Shown here in pieces: positions 1 to 9,546 of a stretch of DNA of 64,000 bases (position 1 is its first letter; every line of letters starts with the position of its first letter). The position numbers and the translations under genes are program-made. The stretch lies in contig JAVEDP010000004.1 in assembly GCA_030841085.1 (NCBI GenBank), positions 1-64,000 on the forward strand, given 5' to 3'. The stretch is from Pyrinomonadaceae bacterium (GTDB lineage: Bacteria > Acidobacteriota > Blastocatellia > Pyrinomonadales > Pyrinomonadaceae). Under the pieces are notes generated by a model that was not told the DNA's origin, did no database searches, and saw nothing but the letters and a program-made list of their open reading frames with translations.

Positions 1-777
1 GATTTATCGAATTCAGCCAGAGCCAGGAAGCCATTCTTCAGTTCGCCTGACGGTGGCGGTGGCTGAGGTGAAGCATTACCAAACAATTCTTTGCCGCTAT
101 CGATGAAGCCATTCCCATTACGATCCAGGACCAACCAGGCATCGTCAGAATTCATAGAAGTCCAGGACAGTCTTTGTGCCTGGCCGTCGCCGTCAAAATC
201 AAAGTTGACGCCCCCGGCAAGATCCGTCAGGTTAAATCCGTTCCCCAATACATCAATAACGATAGGAGTTTCACCGCAGACGCCGTTGTAGCAGACATTT
301 GGGAAGGTACACGCGGGAGAGCATCCGTCGCATTTACCATTCTCGTTACAGGTCCCCCCACAACAGTCGCCAGCTGCAATGCATGACTCACCGTTAAGGG
401 TACATGGCGTCGGCGTCGGATCTGGCACACAGCAAACGCCATCGCGATGATAAAACGGAGCGCAGCCCTTCTCGATTCCGGGTGGATTATTCCAAGTGCA
501 GTTATCGGCCGGAACACCGTCGGGACAGTACTCAGGAAGTGTTCTTGACAGGGAGTCGGCGTAGGCGTCGGGGTTGGGGTGGGAGTTGGTGTTGGTGCGC
601 AAGCATTGGCCGAGCAAGTACAAAACCTTCCGGTCACGTCGCAGGATGGCCCCAAGTCGCATGAAAGGTCGAACGTTGGCGAGGTGGCACAAAAAGGCGC
701 AGAATCGGGACTATCATAGCTACAATTTGTATGAGGGCACGGCGCTTGTAAAAGAAGCGCCGGGTAGCGTCGCATGA
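1..777 (-). pseudogene. Frameshifted Cys-rich, Pro-Thr repeat, EF-hand-like secreted protein (partial)
   Basis: Two minus-strand reading frames join into one sensible protein. From about 777 down to 540 one frame gives a Cys-rich stretch ([26 protein letters not shown]) followed by a run of Pro-Thr dipeptides ending in PTPCQEHF. From about 540 to the window edge a different frame continues with [14 protein letters not shown], more Cys pairs, PTPTPC, and then calcium-loop-like segments ([23 protein letters not shown]). Loss of one base near 535-545 would explain the jump. The start is unclear: ATG at 777 or 753 overlaps the upstream gene, and the whole may once have been the C-terminal half of that gene. 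The protein was probably secreted and Ca-binding. A sequencing error instead of a true mutation cannot be excluded. The 3' end lies outside the window. Confidence 0.7.
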
Positions 778-1469
778 TTCTGCAAAATATCATTATCACC
801 GGGTCCCTTCCACGGTTCACCCTGATCTCCAGGCTTCGGTCCACCCCAATAGTCGTTCCAACTTGTACCGTCTTCAAACTCGGCCTCAAATACTCTAACC
901 TGCAAAAGAAAATTCCCTTCCAAAGAGCCGTCTTTGACAAGGTACTTAACAGCCTGGGAAAACCTAACAAGGGGAGATTCCACTTTCCTGGAGGTTCCAG
1001 GTGCTGTGTATGCTTCAAACAGGCCCGTATAACCTGGGGGCGGAAGGACTTTGAAGCGATCCTCTCTGGTTGTAACGAACCACTTGAGTTGGACACCAAG
1101 GACCGTCTTCGATGAGTAATTCCTTAGGGTGACATGAGTCAGCTGCATATTTCTCATTTGTCTATCGCCCATCAAAGCGCTCGTTCCGACCACAACAACC
1201 GGCGAGGTAGACGAGTTGCGGCTTTGATCTGGAATAATTGAACCTGACCAATATCCTGTCGGCCCATTCTCCCTGAACGATAACCTTTCCTGGGGGGACT
1301 CCTTATCTGCAAGGAGTTTTCCATTTACTCTGCCATTTGTTCTGGTTGATTGAGCGACGCCCTTGGATCTGGCCGCCACCAAACCAATGACGATGCAGAG
1401 GGGAATCAGGACGAGGACCAAAAACCATTTTTTGCTTAGTGAAGATGATTGGTCTGATGAGGATTTCAT
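720..1469 (-). CDS. Secreted or membrane-anchored protein of unknown function
   Basis: A 249-residue protein. Residues 14-34 (WFLVLVLIPLCIVIGLVAA) form an N-terminal hydrophobic segment after a short basic start, so it is exported or anchored. The rest is a soluble domain with the features of a beta-sandwich (NMQLTHVTLRNYSSKTVLGV, then FEAEFEDGTSWNDYW). ATG at 1469 has a good ribosome site, GGGAGA, about seven bases upstream. It shares its plan (short anchor, then a domain about alternating strands and comparison to other secreted proteins) with the next gene at 1627-2310, so the two may be distant paralogues. The C-terminus (VPSYKL) overlaps in another frame the start of the Cys-rich gene below it, so this ORF could itself be the front part of a once longer protein cut by a frameshift. 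I do not recognise a named family. Confidence 0.7.
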   Translation of the reverse strand: MKSSSDQSSSLSKKWFLVLVLIPLCIVIGLVAARSKGVAQSTRTNGRVNGKLLADKESPQERLSFRENGPTGYWSGSIIPDQSRNSSTSPVVVVGTSALMGDRQMRNMQLTHVTLRNYSSKTVLGVQLKWFVTTREDRFKVLPPPGYTGLFEAYTAPGTSRKVESPLVRFSQAVKYLVKDGSLEGNFLLQVRVFEAEFEDGTSWNDYWGGPKPGDQGEPWKGPGDNDILQNHATLPGASFTSAVPSYKL

Positions 1470-1626
1470 AAAGGTATCTCCCGAGTTAAGAGCTGCTAAT
1501 TGCTGTTAATTGCGAAAACCGACTCCCTGCTGCACGATGTTGGAAGTGGACCCTGTATTGTCCATGGCGCGCAGCCGGTATCACCACATTTATTCTGAGG
1601 GCTAGAGAAGGCATGTGCTTGATAGC

Positions 1627-2310
1627 TTAGAGCGTTGTTTTCCCGTTTTGATTTTCGCTTATTTCTGGAGCGGTGAAGAGCGCTGTTATTTGAATTGTTT
1701 TTTTTAATTCTTGTGTGCTTGAACCTTCAAAGACCGATACTTTTCTTCCTCTGAGATCTCTCGGTTCTCCCACTTCGAAACCTGTTCCGTCGCCGAAGCT
1801 AATCACGGCGAATCTAAGCAAAAGATTTTTGTCCAGGTTCGGATACCTTTTATGTCTACCCTCAAAGTTCGTCCGGAACGGTTCGGGAATGGTAAACGCG
1901 TACACTTCTCCCGGCTCAATATGGGGATCCCCTGGCTCAGCTATTTGTATAATTTGTATGTTTTCTCGTTTTCCGAAAGTTAGGGGAATACCAACCTCTC
2001 CGTCTGCCACCTTGTCATCAGGAAATATCAAATACGCAAGTATGAAATAAATAGGCTTGTCGGAAATATTCTTAACCTCGATTTCGAGATCCTTGTGCCA
2101 CGTCTTCGATTGAAGGTTTTTGACTTTGACCGCCACCGGCATGTCTTTGAACTCTTTAACCTTAAACTTTCGTTCGTCGGACGGCTCATTCGACTGAGAT
2201 TGGCCGATAACATACATACCTTTGATCACGGAGATTGAAGCTGCGCCGAGGATGATTAAGAAAAGCAATCGCTTGGTGAACGATGCGATGGATTGTTGCT
2301 GAGGACTCAT
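1627..2310 (-). CDS. Secreted or membrane-anchored protein of unknown function
   Basis: A 227-residue protein with an N-terminal hydrophobic helix (LLFLIILGAASISVIKGMYVI, about residues 14-34) and a soluble domain outside the membrane. The pattern VKVKNLQSKTWHKDLEIEV followed by KNISDKPIYFILAYLIF suggests a beta-sandwich of the kind often found in secreted acidobacterial proteins. AGGAG sits seven bases before ATG at 2310, supporting this start. It lies 157 bp from the next minus-strand gene (start at 1469), which has the same architecture; both could be transcribed together. No catalytic motif was seen and no function is proposed. Confidence 0.7.
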   Translation of the reverse strand: MSPQQQSIASFTKRLLFLIILGAASISVIKGMYVIGQSQSNEPSDERKFKVKEFKDMPVAVKVKNLQSKTWHKDLEIEVKNISDKPIYFILAYLIFPDDKVADGEVGIPLTFGKRENIQIIQIAEPGDPHIEPGEVYAFTIPEPFRTNFEGRHKRYPNLDKNLLLRFAVISFGDGTGFEVGEPRDLRGRKVSVFEGSSTQELKKTIQITALFTAPEISENQNGKTTL

Positions 2311-2573
2311 AAGAATTCTCCTGAGGAAAGTTTGCAGAGGCTTACGACGAATGAGCTACCTATTCCTATATGCCGATGATGCTGCACAGTCAAGAGTTTC
2401 GCCGGCTTCCCAATCGCTTCCGACCCGGCATTCGGTAAATCCGAAGTGCTCGTGTAGCGAGGTGAGGGCGCTAGCGATTGAAGGCATGCGCCGGAGTTCA
2501 AGTAGTTCGAAGAGGGAGCTAGCAAGCCGCCTCCATGCTGCAAGACCCAAAAGTAGTTGCAAGAATTTCAGTA

Positions 2574-5500
2574 TCAGCGGCAAAGCAAGAGCGGGGGCAA
2601 GCCCGCCTTCCCAACCTCGAGCTGATCGGAGTCGAGGTTTTGGTTTTGTCCGCGATGAAACAACAGTTCTGCCAGCTCATCTCTCAACCAATCGTTATCT
2701 AAGTTCAACATTGACGAGTAGCTGCTGCTGCAACTGCATTGGCTGGCAGCCGTGGCGGTGTTGCGCGGCGTAACAGCGGCGGTCGCAAAGTCCGTCTGAT
2801 TATTGTTCACGTCCTGACAGCCGGATTGTTTGCGCTGCGTTGAGGTTGTGTTGGTGGCAGGGCCGGGGGCGTTATCGGCAGTGCTCGCGCCTTCGCGGCA
2901 ATTTGCAGTTGAGCCATAACCCACGAAGTCGATGATCGTCGGTCCCGACGGACAACCGGCAGCAGCCAGTGCCGTGATGCTGTTGACCAAAGCAACCTTG
3001 CCCGCGCCCGCGGCCATGACGATAGTCCCAGTGGCGTCGGGTGTGGGCAATGGAATTCCGGTAGCACCGCCGCTTGATTCCTGAATCAGGAAATACTGTC
3101 CCGGCTGCAGCAGCACATTGGGAAGCACAGTAACCGAATAGTTTCCGGTGGTTGAAGTGGCGGCGGCGTATTGCACCGACATCCCGTTCAAACTGACAGC
3201 GGTGTTGCCGCGATTGAAGATTTCGATGAAGTCGTTTGTATAGGTCGCGCTGGCATTCCCGCCACCACCGTAAACCTGGCTGATGACGAGTTTGGTTCCG
3301 TCATTATCGGTAATGCTGCCGATGCCTTGAGGATCGCTGATGGCGGCGTTAACGGGAGTAGTCAAATTTACAAAGAACGTTTCGCAGATTGCTTCGTTTG
3401 TTGTGTCACCATTGACGAGCACGTCGATCGTTTGCGTTGACTGGCCGGGAGTAAACGTCAACGTGCCACTCGTCGTTTGATAATCGGTGGGGGCTATCGC
3501 CGTGTTGTCGGCGGTCGCGTAGTTGACGATCACCGTTTGCGTGCTGGTCGGTGACAGCGTAACGGTAAACTGCGCCGTGGTGGTGCCACTGTCCGGCTCG
3601 ATCACGTTTACGTCATTGATCGTCAACTGCGGGCTGTCGTCGTTGAGAATCGTACCCAGTCCCTGCCCGTCGCTGACAGTCGCACCCGTAACGTTGGTGA
3701 CGTTCACAAAAAACGTTTCATCCGGCTCGATGTTCGAATCACAGTTAACGGTAACATCAAACCTAACTGATGAGTTTCCTGTCGCTATTGTCTGCGCAGT
3801 CACGCTGTGGGCGACGTAGTCGTTATCGGCGACGGTAGCAGTGTTGTCCTGTGTAGTGACGTCAAAAGTTACCGTCGATGGCGCTGGCGCCGACAGGCTA
3901 ACGGTGAAGGTGAAGGTCTTGGTTCCAGCGTTGCCTTCAGTCAAGCTCACGTCGTTGATAGAAAGCGCCGGCACATCGTCGTTTTGAATGGTGCCGACAC
4001 CTTGGCCATCGGTCACCGTCGCACCGCTCACATTCGTTACGTTAACAAAGAATGTTTCGTTGGGCTCGATCGTGACATCACCGTTAATCGTCACGCTGAA
4101 TGAATAGGTTGTTTGGCCCGCAGGAATAATTTGACTGGTCAGCGTCTTTGCAACGTAGTCGTTGTTGGCCACAGTCGCTGTGTTGTCCTGCGTCGCGATG
4201 TCGAAAGTGATATCGGTTGAAGGCGCAGGAGCCGATAGGCTGATCGTAAAGGTTGTTGTGGTGGTGCCGCTGTTTCCCTCGGCGACTGTCACATCGTTGA
4301 TCGTTAGATTAGGCGGCGTCCCGGCCGTGCAATTGTTTGTTGGCGAACTGCTGTTCCGCGGGAAGGGGCCGGCCACAAAGAAGTCGGCCGCATTGTCGTT
4401 AGTGTCCGTACAGCCGCCGGCTTTGCGGAAATCTGCGGTTGTGTTGCTCGGCGCGGGCGCGCGGCCTGAGCCTTCAAAGCAATCAGCAGTGGTTCCATAA
4501 CCGACGAAGTCTGCAACCGTGGAAAGCAATGGGCAGCCACTTCCGCGGAGCGACGTTGTGCCCGCAACCAGTGCAACTTTGCCGGCCGCTGCGGCCATGT
4601 TGATGCTGCCCGTCGCGTCGGGTGTTGGCAGTGCAACGCCGTTTGCTCCGCCGCTTGATAGCTGCACGAGGAAATACCGACCGGGAGCGATCGTTCCCGA
4701 AGTTAGATTGTTCGAGCCGAAGGTTGCCGTCGCTCCCGCGTATTGAACCGAATAGGGCGTGACTGCGAAGTTGACGGTGGTCGTTCCCCGATTGAAGATT
4801 TCGACAAAGTCGTTCGTATATTGCGCGCCGGCGTTGCCACCGCCGGCGTAGAGTTGGCTGATGACTAAAGTTGCTGTGTCGTCATTCTGAATAGTGCCCA
4901 CACCCTGGCCGTTGGTGACGGTCGCGCCGACAACATTCGTCACGTTGACGAAAAAGCTCTCATTTGGCTCAACGATCGTGTCGCCGTTAACCGTGACGTC
5001 AAACGTGTAAGTTGTTTGGCCCGCCGGTATGGTTTGCGCCGTCAGGCTGCGCGCGATGTAGTCATTGCTTGCGGCCACAGCCGTGTTGTCCTGAGTGGCG
5101 ATGTCAAAAGTTACGCCGCCGGCATTCGCGGGAGCGGATAGGCTAACAATAAAGCTGAATGTGGTGGGTCCGGCGTTACCTTCGTTCAACGCAACATCGT
5201 TGATGCTGAGTCCGGGCTGTGGCGCTTGCACTGCGGTTGTTGCGGAGGCGGAGTTGTTGCCGCTGTTTGCGTCCGCAGTAGCTGACGAAACAGTCGCGGT
5301 GTTGCTGATCGAGGAACCGGCGGCGCCGTTTGCAGTAGCGACGATTGTGATAATCGCTGACGAGCCGCTCGCGAGCGACGAAAATGTAATCGTGCGGTTA
5401 TTGCCCTCGCCGCTACACACGCCGCCGTTGTTTGCTGCACAAGATACAAAGCTGATCGAGGCCGGCAAGTTGTCCGTAACCACGACGGATTGCGCGTTGG

Positions 5501-8500
5501 CCGCGCCGTTGTTCGTAACGGTGATCGTGTAAGTAACATTTGAACCGGTAATCACCGGATCCGGAGAGTCGGATTTAGTGATTGAGAGATTCGCCGAAGT
5601 CAGGTCGAGACAACCCGAAGAAGCATTCTGCGGGTTGCTGCTCTCGGAATTCAAAATGAAATCAGCGGCATTGTTGTTGGTGTCCGTGCCGTTGCCGAAA
5701 GCGCCGCCGGGTTTTCGCTCATAACTTTGATTAACGTTGGCTGAAAGCGGCGCGAGGGGTGCGCCTTCTTTCAAGGCCGAGCCATGGCTCATTCCTACCG
5801 CGTCGATGATCGTTGTGGCATTCGATCGCGTGATGGCAATTCCGCCGTCGTCTGTAATCCCGGTGCCGTAGGTTTGATTGGCAGGAACCGGGCCGCTGTA
5901 ACCACCCGATGAACTATTCGCAATTAGATAATGGCAACCCGATCCGAGCGTTGTGCCTGCCGCTACGGTCACGCGATCGCTGATGGTGCCGCTGCCGTTC
6001 GAGGCGCGAATCTTTAGTCCGCCGATGACTTGCGTAGTAGTAGTCGGATTGTAAATCTCAACAAACTCGTCTGATGCTCCTGCCGGGCCGCGTGTGCGAA
6101 ATTCGCTGATCAGTAATTGGCCGGCTGAAGGTTCCACAGTCAACGTCGCCGGCAGACTGGCTACGGTCGTACTGCCGTTGGTGGCCGAGGCCCTAATCTG
6201 GGCGTAGCCGCTGGCGCGTCCGGTCACGTTTGCAGTCGCCGAACCGGTGCTGGACGTGGCGCCGACCGAATCAACGGTTGTAACGGTAGTGTTGTTTGAT
6301 GCAAAGGTGATCGTCACGCCGCCGATGTTTTGGCCAAACTGATCCTGCGCTTGCGCCGTGTAGAGTTGCGTTTCGCCCACACCGATGGTGGCGGTGGCCG
6401 GCGAAATAGTGACGCTCGTCATAACTGGCGGGGACTGAGCAACGGTGAGCGTGGCAGGAGCAGACGTGACTCCTCGTCCGGTGGCGCGAATTTCAGTACT
6501 GCCGGGACTGATCCCAGTTGCTAAACCATTTGGATCGACAGTCGCTACAGCCGTGTTGCTCGAGTTCCACGAGAAAATTACGCCGGTGATTTCATTGTTA
6601 CTCGCGTCAAATGCTTTGGCCGTGAATTGTTGCTGCTGACCCACGTTGATTGTTGCTGACGCCGGAGAAACCTCGACGCGCGCAACTGGGGACGTGCAGG
6701 AACTGAATGGCGCACCATTGACTTGTGTTCCCGGACTGAATGCTCGCGCACCGCCACTGGCCGCCAAATGCTGTGCAAAGTTTCCGGTGATGTCGGGCGA
6801 TCGTGTAAGAGATTGGTCGTTGTCGGCATTGAGTCCGCTTGAGCCGCCATAGTTGACCAGGTTAACAATCGTGCCGGCCGCATCCTGAACCGTGATCGAG
6901 CCGCCGCCATTAACCAGGGCCAGACCACCTGAAGACGTTTTTACAACCTGCGCGCCGCCGAACGCAGGATCGTTCGGATTGAAGTTGGCGTTTCCTCCAC
7001 CGAACAAGACGATGGCGCTGCACGAACGGAGAATCGTGCCGGCAGCGAACGTGTGGCGAAGTACATCGGAACCGGTGCCCCGCGTAAAAATCTTGTAACC
7101 ACTAATGTCGATGTCGTGGGTGGTGATGTTTACCAGCTCAACGAACTCATCCTGCGAAGCATCACGCGCGCCATCGCGATTTGCGTCGCCAACAGTTAGA
7201 TCGGTATCGCTTTGCGGTGGGTCGGCGAGAAACTCATTAATTAAAACGTCACGGTTTGCGACTCCAGTAAATTCAACGGTAACGGGATTACTGTCGCGCC
7301 CATCGGCCCGGATCAACAGATCAATTTTGCCGGCGCCGCGCAAATCCGCGGGCACGAGAACGTGAATTTCGTCCATGCCCGGCATATTCGGAGTTTTCGC
7401 TACCGACTCAACCGTCAGCGCCCGGCCACCTGCTGCCACCGAAACAGCGGCGGCATTACGGACGCCAGTCGAAAAAATAATTAACCGCAGATTGCCGCCG
7501 CTGGGATCGAATGGACCACGCTCGAGTGTGTCCGCGTTGAGAATGACGCCTTCGCCTAGTCCATCGCCGCTGAAAGTGAACACTCCCGGAGCCGCGCGGA
7601 GGGTCGCCACGCTTCCTTTACTCGGGAACCCGTCAGGATTAGTCACAACGACTTCAGCGGTGCCGATCTCGGTCGCGGCGAGCACATGAAAGTTAATTTG
7701 CGTGGGCGAAACAAAAAAGATTTGAGCGGCCCGGCCATTAACAGTGACGGTCGTGCCGTTCACGTTTGTGGGAAAACTGCCGTCCGTCTGGCGCTGGGTC
7801 TGCTGAGTTGTGTTTGCAAGGTTGTTGCCCAGCGCAACTGCGATGCTGTCGGGCGCGACGGCTTTGGTTGATGAAGGTTCGTGGCCAAACGACGCGCCGT
7901 TCAAAACAGTCAGGGTTCCGAAGGGCGGTCGCGCTGGAGTGCCGGTGACGTAAATCTCGGAATTGTTTGCGAAGTCGTCATTGGTCACCGCTCCCGAAAG
8001 TACGCGCGGGAAATTGAAAGCAATCACCGAACCGTCGTCACTCAGCGACGATACGACGTCGGCGGTAGCGCTTGATGAAGCCGCATCTGTAACCCGGCCA
8101 AACGTCGACGAAGGAATGTCGTAAGTATAAAGCTCGACGCTGCCGTCGGAATTACTGCCGGCGCCGGAAACTGTGCGGCGCGCTGCAAACGCGATGCGCT
8201 GGCCATCGCCGCTAATGGTTGGGTGGAGCGGAACTTCGGTGACACGTGACGACAGCGTTGTGATCTGCCGGGTGGTGTTGCCGCTGCGTCCGTCGAACAA
8301 GAAGACCTGGGTTGTGTTGGTTGCCGTCTGTGTCGACCAAACAATGCGCAAACCATCATCGCTTATCGCGCGTCCGTAAGTCAGCGCCAGCGCCGGTACG
8401 TTGGCTGCTACAACGCGAGCAGGAGTGAGTGGCGCTCGAATCTGCAACAACAAGTCCCGAGTGCCGTTGCTGGTCGCGTTAGGATCGCGAACGTAAGCAA

Positions 8501-9179
8501 CCGCGCTGCCATTGCCGCTAATTTTGGCATCGCTGAATCCGACGATGCCGGAAGAGTTAGTTAGTTGCGTGAAACTGAGCGCGACGCTGTCGAAGACAAA
8601 AATCTCAAGGTTCCCGTCCGCGTTCTGGTTTGAAAGATCACGATTTGAAGCGAAGGCAATGAAGCGGCCGTCATCAGAGATCGAAGGTTGGAAATTTCCG
8701 TTGACAATGCGATGCGCAAGATCGCCGGGCGAAGTATTCGTTACTTGAATTAGTTTCGCGCCGTCGTCAAGAAAAATCTCCGAGTTTCCATCACCGTTGG
8801 TTCCGAGCGGGTCATCTTTTGACGCGAACGTGATCCGCGAACCGTCCTGCGAAACACCCGGCGCGGGCGCGCGCGTAGCACCCATCTGCAGAAATGTAGG
8901 AGGGTCGACTCCAACGTTTGCGCGAATCGCGCGAAAGCTTTCCGCGCCGCCGGCGTGGGCGATGTCTTCAGTTGATTCGAAAGCGACAAATCTGCCGTCA
9001 CCACTGAGCGACGGATTCAGGCTGATCCCTTCTTCAGTTGTGTTTGTGATTCGGCGCAGAGGCGACTGCATCCGCGCGGTTTGCCACGCAAGCAGTCCCA
9101 GAGAGGCTACGATTAGGAAAATGAAAAGAGGGCGGCTGGGGCGAAGCACGAAAGTTGAATTCCTATGTCGTAAAAGCAA
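2574..9179 (-). CDS. Giant secreted multidomain surface protein (TolB-like, TIGR03437, lamin-tail, Ig-like, Calx-beta)
   Basis: A 2201-residue exported protein. Residues 15-35 are a signal anchor (PLFIFLIVASLGLLAW). Approximate domain order: 40-415, repeats with ISDDGRFIAFAS-like motifs typical of TolB/PD40 propellers; 420-640, a TIGR03437-like C-terminal region (VSPTQINFHV, VLNGASF); 643-820, lamin-tail (VLINEFLADPP, QDEFVELVN); 830-1018, two bacterial Ig-like domains (ATINVGQQQQFTA); 1020-1195, lamin-tail; 1197-1320, DUF11 (VTYTITVTNNG); 1321-1433, Calx-beta (LSINDVALNEGNAG); 1434-1618, lamin-tail; three more Calx-beta domains; and a last lamin-tail near the end. It is probably a cell-surface or matrix protein with Ca-binding modules. 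The start is TTG at 9179 or GTG at 9146. The last residues (KAGLPPLLLCR) are encoded by a dispersed repeat, so the C-terminus may be secondary. No sorting signal was seen. Confidence 0.85.
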   Translation of the reverse strand: MLLRHRNSTFVLRPSRPLFIFLIVASLGLLAWQTARMQSPLRRITNTTEEGISLNPSLSGDGRFVAFESTEDIAHAGGAESFRAIRANVGVDPPTFLQMGATRAPAPGVSQDGSRITFASKDDPLGTNGDGNSEIFLDDGAKLIQVTNTSPGDLAHRIVNGNFQPSISDDGRFIAFASNRDLSNQNADGNLEIFVFDSVALSFTQLTNSSGIVGFSDAKISGNGSAVAYVRDPNATSNGTRDLLLQIRAPLTPARVVAANVPALALTYGRAISDDGLRIVWSTQTATNTTQVFLFDGRSGNTTRQITTLSSRVTEVPLHPTISGDGQRIAFAARRTVSGAGSNSDGSVELYTYDIPSSTFGRVTDAASSSATADVVSSLSDDGSVIAFNFPRVLSGAVTNDDFANNSEIYVTGTPARPPFGTLTVLNGASFGHEPSSTKAVAPDSIAVALGNNLANTTQQTQRQTDGSFPTNVNGTTVTVNGRAAQIFFVSPTQINFHVLAATEIGTAEVVVTNPDGFPSKGSVATLRAAPGVFTFSGDGLGEGVILNADTLERGPFDPSGGNLRLIIFSTGVRNAAAVSVAAGGRALTVESVAKTPNMPGMDEIHVLVPADLRGAGKIDLLIRADGRDSNPVTVEFTGVANRDVLINEFLADPPQSDTDLTVGDANRDGARDASQDEFVELVNITTHDIDISGYKIFTRGTGSDVLRHTFAAGTILRSCSAIVLFGGGNANFNPNDPAFGGAQVVKTSSGGLALVNGGGSITVQDAAGTIVNLVNYGGSSGLNADNDQSLTRSPDITGNFAQHLAASGGARAFSPGTQVNGAPFSSCTSPVARVEVSPASATINVGQQQQFTAKAFDASNNEITGVIFSWNSSNTAVATVDPNGLATGISPGSTEIRATGRGVTSAPATLTVAQSPPVMTSVTISPATATIGVGETQLYTAQAQDQFGQNIGGVTITFASNNTTVTTVDSVGATSSTGSATANVTGRASGYAQIRASATNGSTTVASLPATLTVEPSAGQLLISEFRTRGPAGASDEFVEIYNPTTTTQVIGGLKIRASNGSGTISDRVTVAAGTTLGSGCHYLIANSSSGGYSGPVPANQTYGTGITDDGGIAITRSNATTIIDAVGMSHGSALKEGAPLAPLSANVNQSYERKPGGAFGNGTDTNNNAADFILNSESSNPQNASSGCLDLTSANLSITKSDSPDPVITGSNVTYTITVTNNGAANAQSVVVTDNLPASISFVSCAANNGGVCSGEGNNRTITFSSLASGSSAIITIVATANGAAGSSISNTATVSSATADANSGNNSASATTAVQAPQPGLSINDVALNEGNAGPTTFSFIVSLSAPANAGGVTFDIATQDNTAVAASNDYIARSLTAQTIPAGQTTYTFDVTVNGDTIVEPNESFFVNVTNVVGATVTNGQGVGTIQNDDTATLVISQLYAGGGNAGAQYTNDFVEIFNRGTTTVNFAVTPYSVQYAGATATFGSNNLTSGTIAPGRYFLVQLSSGGANGVALPTPDATGSINMAAAAGKVALVAGTTSLRGSGCPLLSTVADFVGYGTTADCFEGSGRAPAPSNTTADFRKAGGCTDTNDNAADFFVAGPFPRNSSSPTNNCTAGTPPNLTINDVTVAEGNSGTTTTTFTISLSAPAPSTDITFDIATQDNTATVANNDYVAKTLTSQIIPAGQTTYSFSVTINGDVTIEPNETFFVNVTNVSGATVTDGQGVGTIQNDDVPALSINDVSLTEGNAGTKTFTFTVSLSAPAPSTVTFDVTTQDNTATVADNDYVAHSVTAQTIATGNSSVRFDVTVNCDSNIEPDETFFVNVTNVTGATVSDGQGLGTILNDDSPQLTINDVNVIEPDSGTTTAQFTVTLSPTSTQTVIVNYATADNTAIAPTDYQTTSGTLTFTPGQSTQTIDVLVNGDTTNEAICETFFVNLTTPVNAAISDPQGIGSITDNDGTKLVISQVYGGGGNASATYTNDFIEIFNRGNTAVSLNGMSVQYAAATSTTGNYSVTVLPNVLLQPGQYFLIQESSGGATGIPLPTPDATGTIVMAAGAGKVALVNSITALAAAGCPSGPTIIDFVGYGSTANCREGASTADNAPGPATNTTSTQRKQSGCQDVNNNQTDFATAAVTPRNTATAASQCSCSSSYSSMLNLDNDWLRDELAELLFHRGQNQNLDSDQLEVGKAGLPPLLLCR
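2587..2617. repeat. Single arm of palindromic repeat family H
   Basis: GCGGGGGCAAGCCCGCCTTC resembles the arms of the inverted repeat at 19986-20081 (GGGGCAAGCCACCCTTCC). Here only one arm is present. It encodes the C-terminal residues of the giant surface protein just before its stop at 2574. The gap from 2617 back to that gene's conserved part is coding. Confidence 0.55.
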
Positions 9180-9546
9180 GCTCAGAAAATGGAGCCGGCG
9201 CAGTTCTGCTAAAATGAAAATATTGAGAGAAGCGGCTGGGTGAAAGAAGGCGCGACGATTCTACCGGTTTACGTTGGAAAGAAAAGACCCGGGCAAGGAA
9301 GCGGCATTGCAATCTCTTGCAAGAATTCTGGTAATGATTGGGTCGGTGAAACGCAAACTGTTCTGATCGAACGGGAGAAATACTTTCTTACCTCTGGGTC
9401 GCCCTTGTTTCCTCGGTGTCCCTTGGTCGCTGACGCGTGATTTGGAATCATAAAGGCACAAAGAACACAGAGGCCAGACAGCGAGAAATTGAATTTAGAA
9501 CATTGTCCGAAGAAGCGAAGCAGGATAGGTTGGGCCAATAGTACAA
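9180..9546. other. Intergenic region between divergent genes
   Basis: This 367-bp gap separates the minus-strand surface-protein gene from the plus-strand epimerase gene. It should hold both promoters. I could not pick a convincing -35/-10 pair and saw no repeat, RNA gene or conserved ORF. Confidence 0.6.

Noticed and set aside
530-560. Programmed ribosomal frameshift in the Cys-rich gene
   Set aside because: No slippery heptamer or following pseudoknot was evident; a simple one-base loss explains the break better.
541-605. Low-complexity run near 541-605 as a minisatellite or DNA repeat element
   Set aside because: It translates to a Pro-Thr linker in frame with Cys-rich domains on its side, so it is coding low complexity.
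2356-2583. ORFs in the gap between 2311 and 2573
   Set aside because: They lack ribosome sites and domain features and overlap each other on both strands; I see no supported gene there.
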